A DNA stretch of 64,000 nucleotides from Nocardioides guangzhouensis (GCF_004519545.1 NZ_SDKM01000011.1:1-64000); one strand, 5' to 3'; positions 29,946 through 42,028 are shown, counted from the first letter of the stretch. A program made the numbers and translations. The notes: generated by a model from the letters alone, not told the origin.

Positions 29946-31586
29946 ATGACGGAGCTTTCGATCCGTCCGGACGAGATCCGGGACGCGCTGCAGCGCTTCG
30001 TGTCCGACTACGAGCCCGAGACCGCCACCCGCGAAGAGGTGGGCACCGTGGCCGAGGCCGCGGACGGCATCGCCCGCGTGTCGGGCCTGCCGTCGGTCAT
30101 GGCCAACGAGCTGCTCGAGTTCGAGGACGGCACCCAGGGCATCGCCCTGAACCTCGACACCCGCGAGATCGGTGTCGTGGTCCTCGGTGACTTCGACAAC
30201 ATCGAGGAGGGCCAGTCGGTCCGCCGCACCGGCGAGATCCTCTCGGTCCCCGTGGGTGAGGGCTACCTCGGCCGCGTGGTCGACCCGCTGGGCACCCCGA
30301 TCGACGGCCTCGGCGAGATCGAGACCGAGGGCCGTCGCGCCCTGGAGCTCCAGGCTCCGTCCGTGGTCCAGCGCAAGTCGGTGCACGAGCCGCTCGCCAC
30401 CGGCATCAAGGCGATCGACGCGATGACCCCGATCGGCCGCGGCCAGCGCCAGCTGATCATCGGCGACCGCGCCACCGGCAAGACCACCATCGCGATCGAC
30501 ACGATCATCAACCAGAAGCAGAACTGGGAGTCGGGCGACCCGACCAAGCAGGTCCGCTGCATCTACGTCGCGATCGGCCAGAAGGGCTCGACCATCGCCT
30601 CGGTGCGTGGCGCCCTCGAGGAGGCCGGCGCGCTCGAGTACACCACCATCGTGGCGGCGCCCGCGTCCGACTCGGCCGGCTTCAAGTACCTCGCGCCGTA
30701 CACCGGCTCCGCGATCGGCCAGCAGTGGATGTACGACGGCAAGCACGTCCTCATCGTGTTCGACGACCTGACCAAGCAGGCCGAGGCCTACCGCGCCGTG
30801 TCCCTGCTGCTGCGCCGCCCGCCGGGCCGCGAGGCGTACCCCGGCGACGTGTTCTACCTGCACAGCCGGCTGCTCGAGCGCTGCGCGAAGCTGTCCGACG
30901 ACATGGGCGCGGGCTCGATGACCGGTCTGCCTATCATCGAGACCAAGGCCAACGACGTCTCGGCGTTCATCCCGACCAACGTCATCTCGATCACCGACGG
31001 CCAGATCTTCCTGCAGTCCGACCTGTTCGCGTCCAACCAGCGCCCGGCGATCGACGTCGGTGTGTCGGTGTCCCGCGTGGGTGGCTCCGCGATGACCAAG
31101 GCGATGAAGACCGTCACCGGTTCGCTCAAGGTCGACCTGGCGCAGTTCCGCGCGATGGAGGCGTTCGCGATGTTCGCCTCCGACCTCGACGCGGCCTCGC
31201 GCCAGCAGCTCGACCGCGGCCAGCGCCTGATGGCCCTGCTCAAGCAGCCGCAGTACTCCCCGTACCCCGTCGAGGAGATGACCGTCTCCCTCTGGCTGGG
31301 CACCAGCGGCCGCCTCGACCGGGTCCCGGTCCCGGAGGTGCTCCGCTTCGAGCAGGAGTTCCTCGACTACCTCCGCCGCTCGCACGAGGGCATCCTGTCC
31401 GGCATCCGCGAGTCGCTGAAGTTCGAGGACTCCACCGAGGAGTCCGTGATCGCGGCGTACGACTCCTTCCTCGACCAGTTCGAGACCTCCGACGGCCAGT
31501 CGATCAAGGCCGGCAAGGAGACCCACGAGGCTCTCGAGGACGAGGACGTCGAGCAGGAGCAGATCGTCAAGCAGAAGCGGGGCTGA
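29946..31586 (+). CDS. atpA: ATP synthase F1 subunit alpha (546 aa)
   Basis: Non-catalytic nucleotide-binding subunit. The Walker A loop [12 protein letters not shown] lies near 174-185 and the alpha signature [21 protein letters not shown] segment near 365. It has a C-terminal acidic/basic extension of about 30 residues ([19 protein letters not shown]), as in mycobacterial alpha, where it restrains ATP hydrolysis. The ATG at 29946 is preferred to the adjacent GTG at 29943 because GGAAG is better spaced. Confidence 0.98.
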   Translation: MTELSIRPDEIRDALQRFVSDYEPETATREEVGTVAEAADGIARVSGLPSVMANELLEFEDGTQGIALNLDTREIGVVVLGDFDNIEEGQSVRRTGEILSVPVGEGYLGRVVDPLGTPIDGLGEIETEGRRALELQAPSVVQRKSVHEPLATGIKAIDAMTPIGRGQRQLIIGDRATGKTTIAIDTIINQKQNWESGDPTKQVRCIYVAIGQKGSTIASVRGALEEAGALEYTTIVAAPASDSAGFKYLAPYTGSAIGQQWMYDGKHVLIVFDDLTKQAEAYRAVSLLLRRPPGREAYPGDVFYLHSRLLERCAKLSDDMGAGSMTGLPIIETKANDVSAFIPTNVISITDGQIFLQSDLFASNQRPAIDVGVSVSRVGGSAMTKAMKTVTGSLKVDLAQFRAMEAFAMFASDLDAASRQQLDRGQRLMALLKQPQYSPYPVEEMTVSLWLGTSGRLDRVPVPEVLRFEQEFLDYLRRSHEGILSGIRESLKFEDSTEESVIAAYDSFLDQFETSDGQSIKAGKETHEALEDEDVEQEQIVKQKRG

Positions 31587-31590
31587 ACTC

Positions 31591-33985
<2,395 letters not shown>

Positions 33986-33986
<1 letters not shown>

Positions 33987-34378
33987 TGGCCGACCAGCTG
34001 CAGGTCGAGCTCGTCGCCGCGGACCGCCTCGTGTGGTCCGGGGAGGCGAAGATGGTGATCGCCCGCACCACCGAAGGCGACGTGGGCATCCTGCCCGGTC
34101 ACGCCCCCATCCTGTCGCTGCTCGTCGACGGCGTCGTCGACGTGCAGACCCAGGAGGGGGAGACCTGGGTGGCGGCGGTCGACGCCGGCTTCCTGTCGGT
34201 GGCGCACAACCGGGTCTCGATCCTGTCCGAGCACGCCGAGATGTCGCACGAGATCGACCTCGAGAAGGCGCGGGCGGACCTCGAGCGGGCCAAGTCGGCG
34301 GGGGAGAACGACGACGAGGCCGAAGAGGCCGTACGCCGGGCCGAGGCCCGGATCCGCGCCGTCGAGCGCGCCGGCTGA
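33986..34378 (+). CDS. atpC: ATP synthase F1 subunit epsilon (130 aa)
   Basis: Small rotor subunit that regulates the enzyme. The N-terminal beta-sandwich has LVWSGEAKMVIARTTEGDVG and the typical ILPGHAPILSLL, followed by a helical C-terminal hairpin rich in Glu and Ala. The ATG overlaps the atpD stop (TGATG). It closes the ATP synthase operon. Confidence 0.96.
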
Positions 34379-34432
34379 CCCGGACGTTTCCGGCGGTTCC
34401 GGACCGGTTCCTCCAGCCCCCCTCGCGGCGGA

Positions 34433-34438
34433 TAGAGT
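34433..34438 (+). promoter_or_regulatory. Possible -10 for the gene after atpC
   Basis: TAGAGT fits TANNNT and lies 40 bases before the DUF2550 gene, which has a good ribosome site (GAGGGAGGG). This would be a leadered promoter. Confidence 0.35.
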
Positions 34439-34477
34439 GACGCGGACGCGTCACCCGACGAAGCGAGGGAGGGCTGG

Positions 34478-34933
34478 ATGCCCCTGTGGCAGTGGATCGC
34501 CGACGCCGCCGGCGTGGTCCTCCTGCTGGTCCTCTGCTACGCCATCGCGCTCGTCGTACGGCGGCGCTTCATCCAGCGCAACGGCGGCACCTTCGAGCTC
34601 TCGCACCGCGCCCGGTCGGCACCGACCGGGCGCGGTTGGGTGCTCGGGGTCGGGCGCTATTCCGGCGAGACCCTCCAGTGGTTCCGGATCTTCTCTCTCT
34701 CGCCGCGCCCGCGGCGCACCTGGCGGCGCACCGGGCTGGCCTACCTCGGACGCCGCGAGCCCGAGGGCAACGAGCAGATGTCGCTGTACGCCGACCACGT
34801 CATCGTCACCTGCGGCAGCGAGCTCGGCGACATCGACCTCGCCATGAGCCCCTCCTCGCTGGTCGGCTTCCAGTCCTGGCTGGAGGCCGCCCCGCCCGGC
34901 CAGGGCACCGCTCGCCAGGGTCCCGGGCTATGA
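34478..34933 (+). CDS. DUF2550 membrane-anchored protein (151 aa)
   Basis: One N-terminal transmembrane segment (AAGVVLLLVLCYAIALVV) then a basic, mostly beta domain (NGGTFELSHR, GRGWVLGVGRYSG, TLQWFRIFSLSPRP) that reaches the membrane-proximal cytoplasm. This family (DUF2550) follows atpC in most actinobacteria, including Rv1312 of M. tuberculosis, and has no known function. GAGGGAGGG precedes the ATG. Its last codons overlap the MFS gene start (ATGA). Confidence 0.9.
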   Translation: MPLWQWIADAAGVVLLLVLCYAIALVVRRRFIQRNGGTFELSHRARSAPTGRGWVLGVGRYSGETLQWFRIFSLSPRPRRTWRRTGLAYLGRREPEGNEQMSLYADHVIVTCGSELGDIDLAMSPSSLVGFQSWLEAAPPGQGTARQGPGL

Positions 34934-36117
34934 GCACGACGCACACGCTCACCGCCCGCAACGCGGTGATGATCTCCTTCGCGCTCAACGGGTTCGCGTT
35001 CGCCTCGTGGGTCTCGCGGATCCCCGAGGTCCGCCACGAGCTCGACCTCTCCAACGGGGCGCTCGGGCTGCTGCTGCTGGCCGCCGCCTGCGGGTCCGTG
35101 CTGACCCTGCCCACCACGGGGGCCCTGATCAACCGCCTCGGTGCCGCGACCGTCGTACGCCTCGCATCGCTGGTCGGGCTGCTGGGCCTCGCGGGTGCCG
35201 CCCTGGGGGCCTCGGTGGCCGAGGCGGTCGGCCTGACCGCGGTGGGCCTCTTCTTCTACGGCATGGGCATCGGCGCGTGGGACGTCGCGATGAACGTCGA
35301 GGGCGCGGCCGTGGAGCGTCGGCTCGGGCGGACGATCATGCCGCGCTTCCATGCCGGCTTCAGCCTCGGCACCGTGTTCGGCGGCATCATCGGCGCGCTC
35401 ACCATCGCGCTCGGCGTACCCATGGCTGTGCACCTGCTCGTGGTCGCCCTCGGCGTGCTGGTCGTCATCCAGGCCACCACCGGCGGCTTCCTGCCCCGCG
35501 CCGCCGAGGTGGAGCCGGAGCACGAGGAGCTCCCGCAGGCGGCCTGGCGGGCCTGGCTGGAGCCGCGCACGCTCATGATCGGCGCCATGGTGTTCGCGCT
35601 CGCGGTCACCGAGGGCACGGCCAACGACTGGCTCGCGGTGGCCCTCATCGACGGGTACGACGTCCAGCGGTGGGTCGGCGTGGCCGGGTTCAGCCTGTTC
35701 GTGGCGTCGATGACGGCCGGCCGGCTGGTCGGTCCGGTGCTGCTCGACCGGTTCGGCCGGGCGCCGGTGCTGTGGTCGACGATGGCGGCCGCGTTCGTCG
35801 GCGTGCTGCTGATCGTCTTCGGCGGCAGCGCGGTGGTGGTCACCGCCGGCATCGTGCTCTGGGGGGTCGGGGCCTCGCTGGGCTTCCCGGTCGGGATGAG
35901 CGCCGCCGCCGACGACGAGAAGCAGGCCGCCGCCCGGGTGAGCGTGGTCTCCACCATCGCCTACACCGCGTTCCTGGCTGGGCCGCCGCTGCTCGGCTTC
36001 GTCGGCGACCAGGTCGGCACCCTCGACGCGCTGCTGGTCGTCGCCGTGCTGCTGGTGCCCTCAGCGCTGCTGGTGCCGGCCGCCCGCAAGCCCGAGCCCC
36101 AGCCCGCCCGCAGTTGA
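34930..36117 (+). CDS. MFS transporter (395 aa)
   Basis: Major facilitator with 12 predicted helices. The first segment has SFALNGFAFASWVSRIPEVRHEL, the loop between helices 2 and 3 has INRLGAATVVRLASLVGL (a degenerate GxxxDRxGRR motif), and the family pattern FYGMGIGAWDVAMNVEGAAVER is like the YbjJ/fucose-permease-like subfamily. The substrate is not predictable. The ATG overlaps the DUF2550 stop codon. A 22-bp repeat array begins inside its last codons. Confidence 0.88.
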   Translation: MSTTHTLTARNAVMISFALNGFAFASWVSRIPEVRHELDLSNGALGLLLLAAACGSVLTLPTTGALINRLGAATVVRLASLVGLLGLAGAALGASVAEAVGLTAVGLFFYGMGIGAWDVAMNVEGAAVERRLGRTIMPRFHAGFSLGTVFGGIIGALTIALGVPMAVHLLVVALGVLVVIQATTGGFLPRAAEVEPEHEELPQAAWRAWLEPRTLMIGAMVFALAVTEGTANDWLAVALIDGYDVQRWVGVAGFSLFVASMTAGRLVGPVLLDRFGRAPVLWSTMAAAFVGVLLIVFGGSAVVVTAGIVLWGVGASLGFPVGMSAAADDEKQAAARVSVVSTIAYTAFLAGPPLLGFVGDQVGTLDALLVVAVLLVPSALLVPAARKPEPQPARS

Positions 36118-36251
36118 GTTGCGCCCCGCTGGCGGTTGAGTTGCGCCCCGCTGGGGGTTGAGTTGCGCCCCGCTGGGGGTTGAGTTGCGCCTCCCTGTGG
36201 TCTCGGACAGCAGGGAGGCGCAACTCGACGCGCAGGGAGGCGCAACTCAAC
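36114..36251. repeat. 22-bp tandem repeat array with inverted arm between convergent genes
   Basis: Four direct units, each starting TTGAGTTGCGCC, begin at 36114, 36136, 36158 and 36180, exactly 22 bases apart. Two inverted units ending GGCGCAACTC lie at 36211-36226 and 36233-36248, also 22 bases apart. The first unit overlaps the last codons of the MFS gene. There are no variable spacers, so this is a tandem repeat and not CRISPR. Confidence 0.9.
36182..36226. terminator. Perfect 16-bp hairpin between convergent genes
   Basis: GAGTTGCGCCTCCCTG (36182-36197) and CAGGGAGGCGCAACTC (36211-36226) are exact reverse complements separated by 13 bases. They sit between the MFS gene and the convergent oxidoreductase gene, so the hairpin is well placed to end transcription from both sides. 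It is formed by facing units of the repeat array. There is no T tract. Confidence 0.6.
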
Positions 36252-36254
36252 GGG

Positions 36255-37703
36255 TCAGGGGGTAACGGTGCCGTTCTCGAACAGGCGGGGGACCGGGTGG
36301 TTGGCCGCGAACGTGCCACGCGGGTCCACGGCGCTACGGATCCCCTTGAGCTGGGTCCACCCGTCGTCGGCGTACGCCGAGCGGGTGTCGACCGGGTTCT
36401 CGGAGAAGTTGAGGTACTGCTTCCCGTTGGCCCACGGCGCCAGCGCCTGCGTCAGCCGGACGGCGTCCGCGTGCCCCTGGGCGCCCATCTCCGGGGTCGC
36501 CGCGATGGCGCCCGCGAAGCTGACGAACGACGCGTCGAGGTGGCTGAGCACGCCGCCGCCCTCGTGAGGACGACCGAGCGCCCCGCCGAGCTGCCGCAGC
36601 TCGGCCATCAGCAGCGAGGTCTGCGCGTCCGGCCCGACCTGCTCGAGGAAGGCGTCCACGGCAGCACCGTCGAGGTCGCCGAGCATGGTGCTGTCAGAGG
36701 CGAACGGGGCGCCTCCCTCCGGGTCCATGTGCAGGCGGACCAGGCTCTTGGCCGGGACCCGGCCGAACGTGTCGATCTCCGGACGCAGGGCGCGGAGGCC
36801 GGCCAGCAGCTGCTCGCCGCGCTCGTCCGAGGAGAGCACGGCGCCGTTGACGATCGCGACCGCCCGGCCGCGCAGGAACTCGGGGAGCTCCGGCATCGGG
36901 GGCAGCCGCAGGGCGCGGAACGAGGTGGTGATCTCGTCGGGCGCACCGGGCGCCCAGGCGGACCACTCCCGGAGCACCTTCTCGACGTCCTTCAGGTCCC
37001 AGATGAACATGCCGGCGTACGCCGACTCGATCGGGTACATCCGGAACTCGAGCGCGGTCACCACGCCGAGGCTGCCGCCACCGCCGCGCACCGCCCAGAA
37101 GATCTCGGGGTGGTTCTGCGCGTCGGCACGCACCAGGGTGCCGTCGCCGATGACGAGCTCGACCGCGGTCAGCGAGTTGGTGGCCAGGCCGAGCTGGCGG
37201 GCGTACCACCCGATGCCGCCTCCCAGGCTGTAGCCGGCGATGCCGACGTCGGGCGAGGACCCGTGGAGGACCGCGTGGCCGTGGGCGGCGGCCGCGTCGA
37301 CCGCGGGCTCCCAGATCGCGCCACCCTCGACGCGGACGATGCCGCGGGTCGGGTCGGCGATCGCGAGGTTCATCTCGCTGGTGCGCACGACGACGACGTC
37401 GTCGAGGCCCTGAGCGGCGAGCGGCCCGGCGTTGTGGCCGGTGCTCTGCGGGGCCACCCGGAGGCCCATCTCGGAGGCGACGCGGACGAGGCGACCGACC
37501 TCGGCGGCGGTCCGGGGGTAGGCGACCGCTGCGGGGCGCTGGTCGACGGCCACGTTCCACGGCAGGCGGGCGGCGTCGTACGTCGCGTCACCGGGCAGGT
37601 GGACACCGCCCGAGGCGAGCCCACGGAGGGCCTCGGCGGGGCGGTCGGTCCCGATCGGCTGGTGGCCGGTGCGGGCTCCGTCGGTGGTCAGGTCGATGGT
37701 CAT
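36255..37703 (-). CDS. FAD-linked oxidoreductase, BBE type (482 aa)
   Basis: Vanillyl-alcohol-oxidase-fold flavoprotein of the berberine-bridge-like family. The FAD domain has VAPQSTGHNAGPLAAQGL, whose histidine is the usual covalent FAD attachment site, and DVGIAGYSLGGGIGWYARQLGL. A substrate domain and the C-terminal BBE segment YLNFSENPVDTRSAYADDGW follow. Such enzymes oxidise sugars, alkaloids or polyketides, often in secondary metabolism. No signal peptide is evident. The ATG at 37703 is preceded by AGGAG. SARP-type direct repeats lie 53 bases upstream, and the SARP regulator gene is divergent, so it is probably a target of that regulator. Confidence 0.9.
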   Translation of the reverse strand: MTIDLTTDGARTGHQPIGTDRPAEALRGLASGGVHLPGDATYDAARLPWNVAVDQRPAAVAYPRTAAEVGRLVRVASEMGLRVAPQSTGHNAGPLAAQGLDDVVVVRTSEMNLAIADPTRGIVRVEGGAIWEPAVDAAAAHGHAVLHGSSPDVGIAGYSLGGGIGWYARQLGLATNSLTAVELVIGDGTLVRADAQNHPEIFWAVRGGGGSLGVVTALEFRMYPIESAYAGMFIWDLKDVEKVLREWSAWAPGAPDEITTSFRALRLPPMPELPEFLRGRAVAIVNGAVLSSDERGEQLLAGLRALRPEIDTFGRVPAKSLVRLHMDPEGGAPFASDSTMLGDLDGAAVDAFLEQVGPDAQTSLLMAELRQLGGALGRPHEGGGVLSHLDASFVSFAGAIAATPEMGAQGHADAVRLTQALAPWANGKQYLNFSENPVDTRSAYADDGWTQLKGIRSAVDPRGTFAANHPVPRLFENGTVTP

Positions 37704-37740
37704 GCTGGGACTCCTGTGTCGGGCTTGTCTCGGGAGCCTC

Positions 37741-37795
37741 ACCGTCTCCCGGGGCGCTTGGGAGCGACTTCGAGCCGACTTGGAGACCCGCTTGG
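37741..37795 (-). promoter_or_regulatory. Predicted SARP box and -10 for the oxidoreductase
   Basis: On the plus strand CTTGG, CTTCG, CTTGG and CTTGG begin at 37757, 37768, 37779 and 37791, spaced 11, 11 and 12 bases. Read towards the oxidoreductase these are CCAAG-type units. The nearest unit (CCAAGCG) ends 8 bases before GACGGT (37746-37741). An 11-bp-period repeat ending 8 bp from the -10 is the known layout of SARP activator sites. The same geometry recurs before the MMPL gene. Confidence 0.7.
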
Positions 37796-37880
37796 ACGGT
37801 CCGCCCGGAGAAGACCGCCCGAACGGGCCATCCCGGATCCCGGGGCCGGAAACCGTGCGACCCCGGAGCCGCCCGTCCGT

Positions 37881-40800
37881 ATGCTGCCGCTCGTGGAGGT
37901 GGCGGTCCTCGGCCCGGTCGAGGTGAGCATCGGTGGGAGCCCCGTGGACCTCGGCACGCCCAAGCAGCGTGCCCTGGTCGCGGCGCTCGCGCTGTCCGGC
38001 GGGCGCCCGGTGTCGGTCGACGCGATCGTCGACCTGCTCTGGGGCGACGCGCCGCCGCCGGGCGTGACCACCACGCTGCAGGCCTACGTCTCCGGGCTGC
38101 GCCGGGTCATGGAGCCGGACCGGGAGCGGCGGGCGCCGGCCACGGTGCTGGTGACGGTCGCCCCGGGCTACGCGCTGCGGGTCGCCGACGGGTCGCACGA
38201 CGCCCGGGTGTTCGAGCGCGCGGTCACGGTCGAGCAGCGCCGGCTCCAGGGGCTCGCGCCGGTCGGGCCGCCCTCCGTGGACGCCGGCACCCTCACGGAT
38301 GCCGTCGCCCGGCTCGACGCGGCACTCGCGCTCTGGCGGGGCACGCCGTACGGCGAGCTGGAGGACGCCGCGGCGGCGGTCGCCGAGCGGGCCCGGCTCG
38401 AGGAGCTCCGCCTGGTCGCCCTGGAGCACCGGCTGCTCGCCGACCTGGCCCTCGGCCACCATGGCACGGCCGCCGCCGAGCTGGAGGCGCTGACCGCCGC
38501 CCACCCGCTGCGGGAACGGCTCTGGGGACTCCGGGCCGTGGCGCTGACCCGCTCCGGCCGGCAGGCCGACGCGCTGGACGTGCTGCGCCGGGTCCGCGAC
38601 GTGCTCTCCGACGAGCTCGGGCTCGACCCGGGCCCCGAGCTGCGCGACCTCCAGGCTGCGGTGCTGCGCCAGGACGGGTCGCTGGGCTGGGTGGCGCCCC
38701 CGGCTGCCTCGGCACCCGCCCCGGCGGCCGAGCCGGCCACCGAGGAACCGGCCGCGCAGGCACCCGAGCCGGTCGGGCTGTGGCCGATGGTGGGCCGCGA
38801 CCGCGACCTCGACGAGCTGGTGGGCGCGCTGGACGCAGCGGGCGCCGGCACCTCGTCGTACGCCGTGGTGACCGGCGAGCCGGGCATCGGCAAGTCGCGG
38901 CTGTGCGCCGAGCTGGCCTCGGTCGCCCGGGCCCGCGGGGTGACCGTGCTGGTCGGCCGCTGCTCGCAGGACGACGGCGCCCCGCCACTGTGGGCGTGGG
39001 CGCAGGTGCTCGAGGGGCTCGGACTGAGCCTGCCGATCGCCCCGGACGACGCCGGCGACCAGGCCGGCGCCCAGTTCCGCTCCCGCGAGCAGCTGGTCCG
39101 CCAGGTCCGCGAGGCGGCCCGCGAACGGCCGCTGCTGATCGCCCTCGACGACCTGCACTGGGCCGACGCAGCGACGCTGCGGGTGCTCCGGCTGCTCGCC
39201 GAGACCTCCGCGGACGAGCAGCTGATGGTGCTCTCCACGTGGCGGCCGCACCCGGAGCCGACCGGCGCGCTGGCCGAGGTGGCCGAGGCGCTGGCCCGCC
39301 GGCACGCCGTACGGCGCGAGCTCGTCGGCCTGCCCGCCGCGGCGGTGGCCGAGGTGTTCGACTCGGTGGCCCACAACCGGCCGTCGGAGGAGCAGGCGGC
39401 GGCGCTGCGGGCGCGCACCGACGGCAACCCGTTCTTCCTCGTGGAGTACGCGCGGCTGGCCGGCGAGCGCAGCGACCTGGCCCGGCTGGTGGCCGAGGAG
39501 CACCCGCCGACCGGGGTGCAGGAGGTGCTCACCCGGCGACTCGACCAGCTCCCCGGGGACACGCTGACGGCACTCCGGGCGGCGGCCGTGATCGGCCGGC
39601 AGTTCGACCTGCCCACGCTCGGGGCGGTCACCGGCGCCGACCCCGACGACCTGCTCGACGTCGTGGAGCCGGCCCAGGTCGCCGGGCTGGTCCGCGAGGA
39701 CGGCATCGACCGGTTCCGGTTCTCCCACGCGCTGGTCCGGGACACCCTGGTCGCGGTCACCTCCGCCTCCCGCCGCGCCCGTCTGCACGTCCGCGTGGCC
39801 GAGGCGCTGGCGACCGCGCCCGACCGGGCCACCGAGCGGGCCCGGCACTGGCTCGCCGCCGGCCCGTCGTACGCCGCCCGGGCCTGGCCCGCCGCCGTGG
39901 ACGCCGCCACTCTGGCCAGCCGGCTCTACGCCCACGAGGAGGCCTCGGACCTGCTGCGGGCCGCCCTCGAGGCGCTCGAGCAGGACCCCGAGGCGACCCT
40001 GCGACAGCGCTACGACCTGCTGCTCCGGCTCATCGACGCCTACCGCTGGTCCGCGTCGTGGCCCGAGCTGACCGCCACCGTCGAGGTCGCCGTCGGGGTG
40101 GCCGAGGAGATGGACGACCCGGAGCTGGTGGCCACCGCCGCGATCTCGACCACGCAGGGAGCGCTCTGGCAGTCCGCGGCGCACGGGCAGGTGCACGGAC
40201 CGATCGTGGACGCGCTGCGGCGCAGCCTCGACCGGTTGCCGGCCAGCGACGGCGCGCTGCGCTGCCGGACCATGCTCGGCCTGGCCAACGAGCTCTACTA
40301 CGGCGCCACCTTCGCCGAGCGGCGGGCGCTGGTCGACGAGGCGCTGGCGATGGCCCGGCGGCTCGGGGACGACGCGCTGCTGCTCGATGCGTGCCAGATC
40401 GCGTTCGTGTCGCTCTGGACCTGCCGCACCGCTCCCGAGCGGCTGGACCTGGCCACCGAGTCGCTGGACCTGGCCCGCCGCACGGGGGCGGAGCGGGCCT
40501 TCGTCGTCTCGGCCTGCCTGCGGGCAGTGGTGCTCGCCGAGCTCGGCCGGCCGGCCGAGATGTGGGAGGCGGTCGCCGAGGCCCGGGTCGAGGCGGAGCG
40601 GCAGCGCACGCTCTACGGCCTGATGGTGCTCGACAGCCTGGTGCTGCCCTGGCACGCGATGGCCGGCCGGTTCGACCTGTGCCTGGAGCTGATCGAGCAG
40701 ATCCGCCGCCTCGACAGCCAGATCTCGCTGGAGCAGTCCGAGGACGCCACCGCCGGCGCGATGATCTCGCTCAGCGCCTGGCAGGGCCGGGCCGCCGACA

Positions 40801-41237
40801 CCGCGCAGATGCTGGCGGAGCTGGCTGACGGTCCCCTGCCGCTCAACGCCACGATCACGGCGTTCTACTGGCGCGGGGGCGACGAGGACGGCGCCCGGGA
40901 GTGGTACGCCGGGCACCCGCCGCAGCTCGACACCGACGACTGGTTCTCGCTGCTCGCGTGGGGCAACGCCGCGGAGTCGGCGCTCTACGTGGGCGACGCC
41001 GAGGTCGGCGCGGCGACCTACGACCTGCTGGCGCCGCTGGCCGGGCGCAGCTGCGTGGCCGGCTCCGGCAACGCCTGCGGACCGGTCGACGCGTTCCTCG
41101 CCCTCGCGGCCGCGGCGGCGGGGGAGAAGGCGATGGCCACCCAGCACGCCGACGACGCCGAGCAGCTCTGCGCCGATTGGGACATCCCGCTGGCCGCGCA
41201 GTGGCTGCGCGACCAGCGGGAGCGCTACGGCTTCTGA
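37881..41237 (+). CDS. SARP/AfsR-type transcriptional regulator with ATPase domain (1118 aa)
   Basis: Large transcriptional activator. An N-terminal winged-helix domain (about 1-100, VEVAVLGPVEVSIGGSPVDL through RVADG) is followed by the bacterial transcriptional activation domain (about 100-270, ending LGLDPGPELRDLQAAVL). A Pro/Ala linker leads to a STAND-like ATPase with Walker A GEPGIGKSRL near 332 and LLIALDDLHWAD near 418, then a TPR-like helical tail to the end. No C-terminal LuxR HTH is present. The ATG at 37881 is chosen, with the GTG at 37893 as an alternative; neither has a clear ribosome site. It is flanked by two predicted SARP boxes and probably activates the oxidoreductase and MMPL operons. 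Confidence 0.9.
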   Translation: MLPLVEVAVLGPVEVSIGGSPVDLGTPKQRALVAALALSGGRPVSVDAIVDLLWGDAPPPGVTTTLQAYVSGLRRVMEPDRERRAPATVLVTVAPGYALRVADGSHDARVFERAVTVEQRRLQGLAPVGPPSVDAGTLTDAVARLDAALALWRGTPYGELEDAAAAVAERARLEELRLVALEHRLLADLALGHHGTAAAELEALTAAHPLRERLWGLRAVALTRSGRQADALDVLRRVRDVLSDELGLDPGPELRDLQAAVLRQDGSLGWVAPPAASAPAPAAEPATEEPAAQAPEPVGLWPMVGRDRDLDELVGALDAAGAGTSSYAVVTGEPGIGKSRLCAELASVARARGVTVLVGRCSQDDGAPPLWAWAQVLEGLGLSLPIAPDDAGDQAGAQFRSREQLVRQVREAARERPLLIALDDLHWADAATLRVLRLLAETSADEQLMVLSTWRPHPEPTGALAEVAEALARRHAVRRELVGLPAAAVAEVFDSVAHNRPSEEQAAALRARTDGNPFFLVEYARLAGERSDLARLVAEEHPPTGVQEVLTRRLDQLPGDTLTALRAAAVIGRQFDLPTLGAVTGADPDDLLDVVEPAQVAGLVREDGIDRFRFSHALVRDTLVAVTSASRRARLHVRVAEALATAPDRATERARHWLAAGPSYAARAWPAAVDAATLASRLYAHEEASDLLRAALEALEQDPEATLRQRYDLLLRLIDAYRWSASWPELTATVEVAVGVAEEMDDPELVATAAISTTQGALWQSAAHGQVHGPIVDALRRSLDRLPASDGALRCRTMLGLANELYYGATFAERRALVDEALAMARRLGDDALLLDACQIAFVSLWTCRTAPERLDLATESLDLARRTGAERAFVVSACLRAVVLAELGRPAEMWEAVAEARVEAERQRTLYGLMVLDSLVLPWHAMAGRFDLCLELIEQIRRLDSQISLEQSEDATAGAMISLSAWQGRAADTAQMLAELADGPLPLNATITAFYWRGGDEDGAREWYAGHPPQLDTDDWFSLLAWGNAAESALYVGDAEVGAATYDLLAPLAGRSCVAGSGNACGPVDAFLALAAAAAGEKAMATQHADDAEQLCADWDIPLAAQWLRDQRERYGF

Positions 41238-41252
41238 CAGGTGCCCTCGGGG

Positions 41253-41999
41253 TCAGCCGGCCTTCCGGGCCAGGCGGTCGTGCGCGAACCGGAAGGTCCG
41301 CTGCTCGGCCCGCGCGAACCGGCGGTGGGTGAGCCGCCAGATCACGTGGTGCGCCGAGCCGGTGCGGGCGAACAGGTCCGGCAGCGCCGCCGGCGGCACG
41401 CCGTGCAGCGCCCACGGAACCAGTGCCACCACCCTGCGGAACGTGATGCCCTCCCGGAACTTCTCGTCCAGGGCGTCCCAGTCCGCCTGCGTGAAGTGCT
41501 CCTGGAGCACCCGCATCGCGTCGGTCTCCTCGTGCACCAGGTGCCGGCCCAGGCACTCCCGCGCCGCGACCAGGCGTACGGCGAGCGCCGCCCGCTCGTC
41601 CTCGTCGGCACCGGCCGCCATCCGGTCGAACCCGGCGGCCGCCGCGTCGAGCAGCGGGTCGATGCCCTCGTGCTCGGCCTCCATCGCCTCCAGGGTGTCG
41701 CGGTCGACCTCGCCCGCGACCTCGAGCAGCGCCGGCCAGAGCCAGGCGTCCTCGCCGGCGTGGTGGTGGTGCAGCGCCTCCGCGAAGAGGGTCCACCGGT
41801 CGGCCAGCGACTGCCACGTGACCAGGTCGTCGACCGGGGTGTGCGGCACCGCCGCCGTGAAGGCGGCCAGGTCGCGCCGGAACGCGTGGTGCATGAGGTA
41901 CATCATGAACATGTCCACCGGGCCCTCCGGGGCCGCCGCCTGGCCCGGCAGCCGGAGCTGCCGGGGCCACTCGGGGCGGCGGTGCTGGTGCGTGGTCAT
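41253..41999 (-). CDS. Hemerythrin HHE domain protein (248 aa)
   Basis: Contains a hemerythrin-like four-helix metal-binding domain. The histidine and glutamate ligands are visible in FAEALHHHHAGEDAWLWPAL, MEAEHEGIDPLLD and LGRHLVHEETDAMRVLQ. The N-terminal helix with MFMMYLMHHAFRRDL adds another His pair. Such domains bind a di-iron or other metal centre and sense or carry O2 or act in redox defence. A C-terminal stretch of about 70 residues of unknown role follows. It lies 29 bases behind the MMPL gene on the same strand, and both are likely expressed from the SARP-box promoter. It faces the regulator gene end with a 15-base gap. Confidence 0.9.
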   Translation of the reverse strand: MTTHQHRRPEWPRQLRLPGQAAAPEGPVDMFMMYLMHHAFRRDLAAFTAAVPHTPVDDLVTWQSLADRWTLFAEALHHHHAGEDAWLWPALLEVAGEVDRDTLEAMEAEHEGIDPLLDAAAAGFDRMAAGADEDERAALAVRLVAARECLGRHLVHEETDAMRVLQEHFTQADWDALDEKFREGITFRRVVALVPWALHGVPPAALPDLFARTGSAHHVIWRLTHRRFARAEQRTFRFAHDRLARKAG

Positions 42000-42028
42000 C
42001 GTCCTTCTCCTCTCGTCCGTCGTCGGGA

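Noticed and set aside
36114..36251. Possible CRISPR array from regularly spaced repeats
   Set aside because: Units follow each other every 22 bases with no variable spacers, some are inverted, and no cas gene is nearby.
36180..41237. Very long open frames on both strands through 36-41 kb, and similar ones over kgd and argS (for example 1018-5688 plus, 8962-10995 minus)
   Set aside because: They are frames antisense or out of phase with genes that have clear motifs. High GC content removes stop codons, and their translations are low-complexity Arg/Ala/Gly/Val with no domain.
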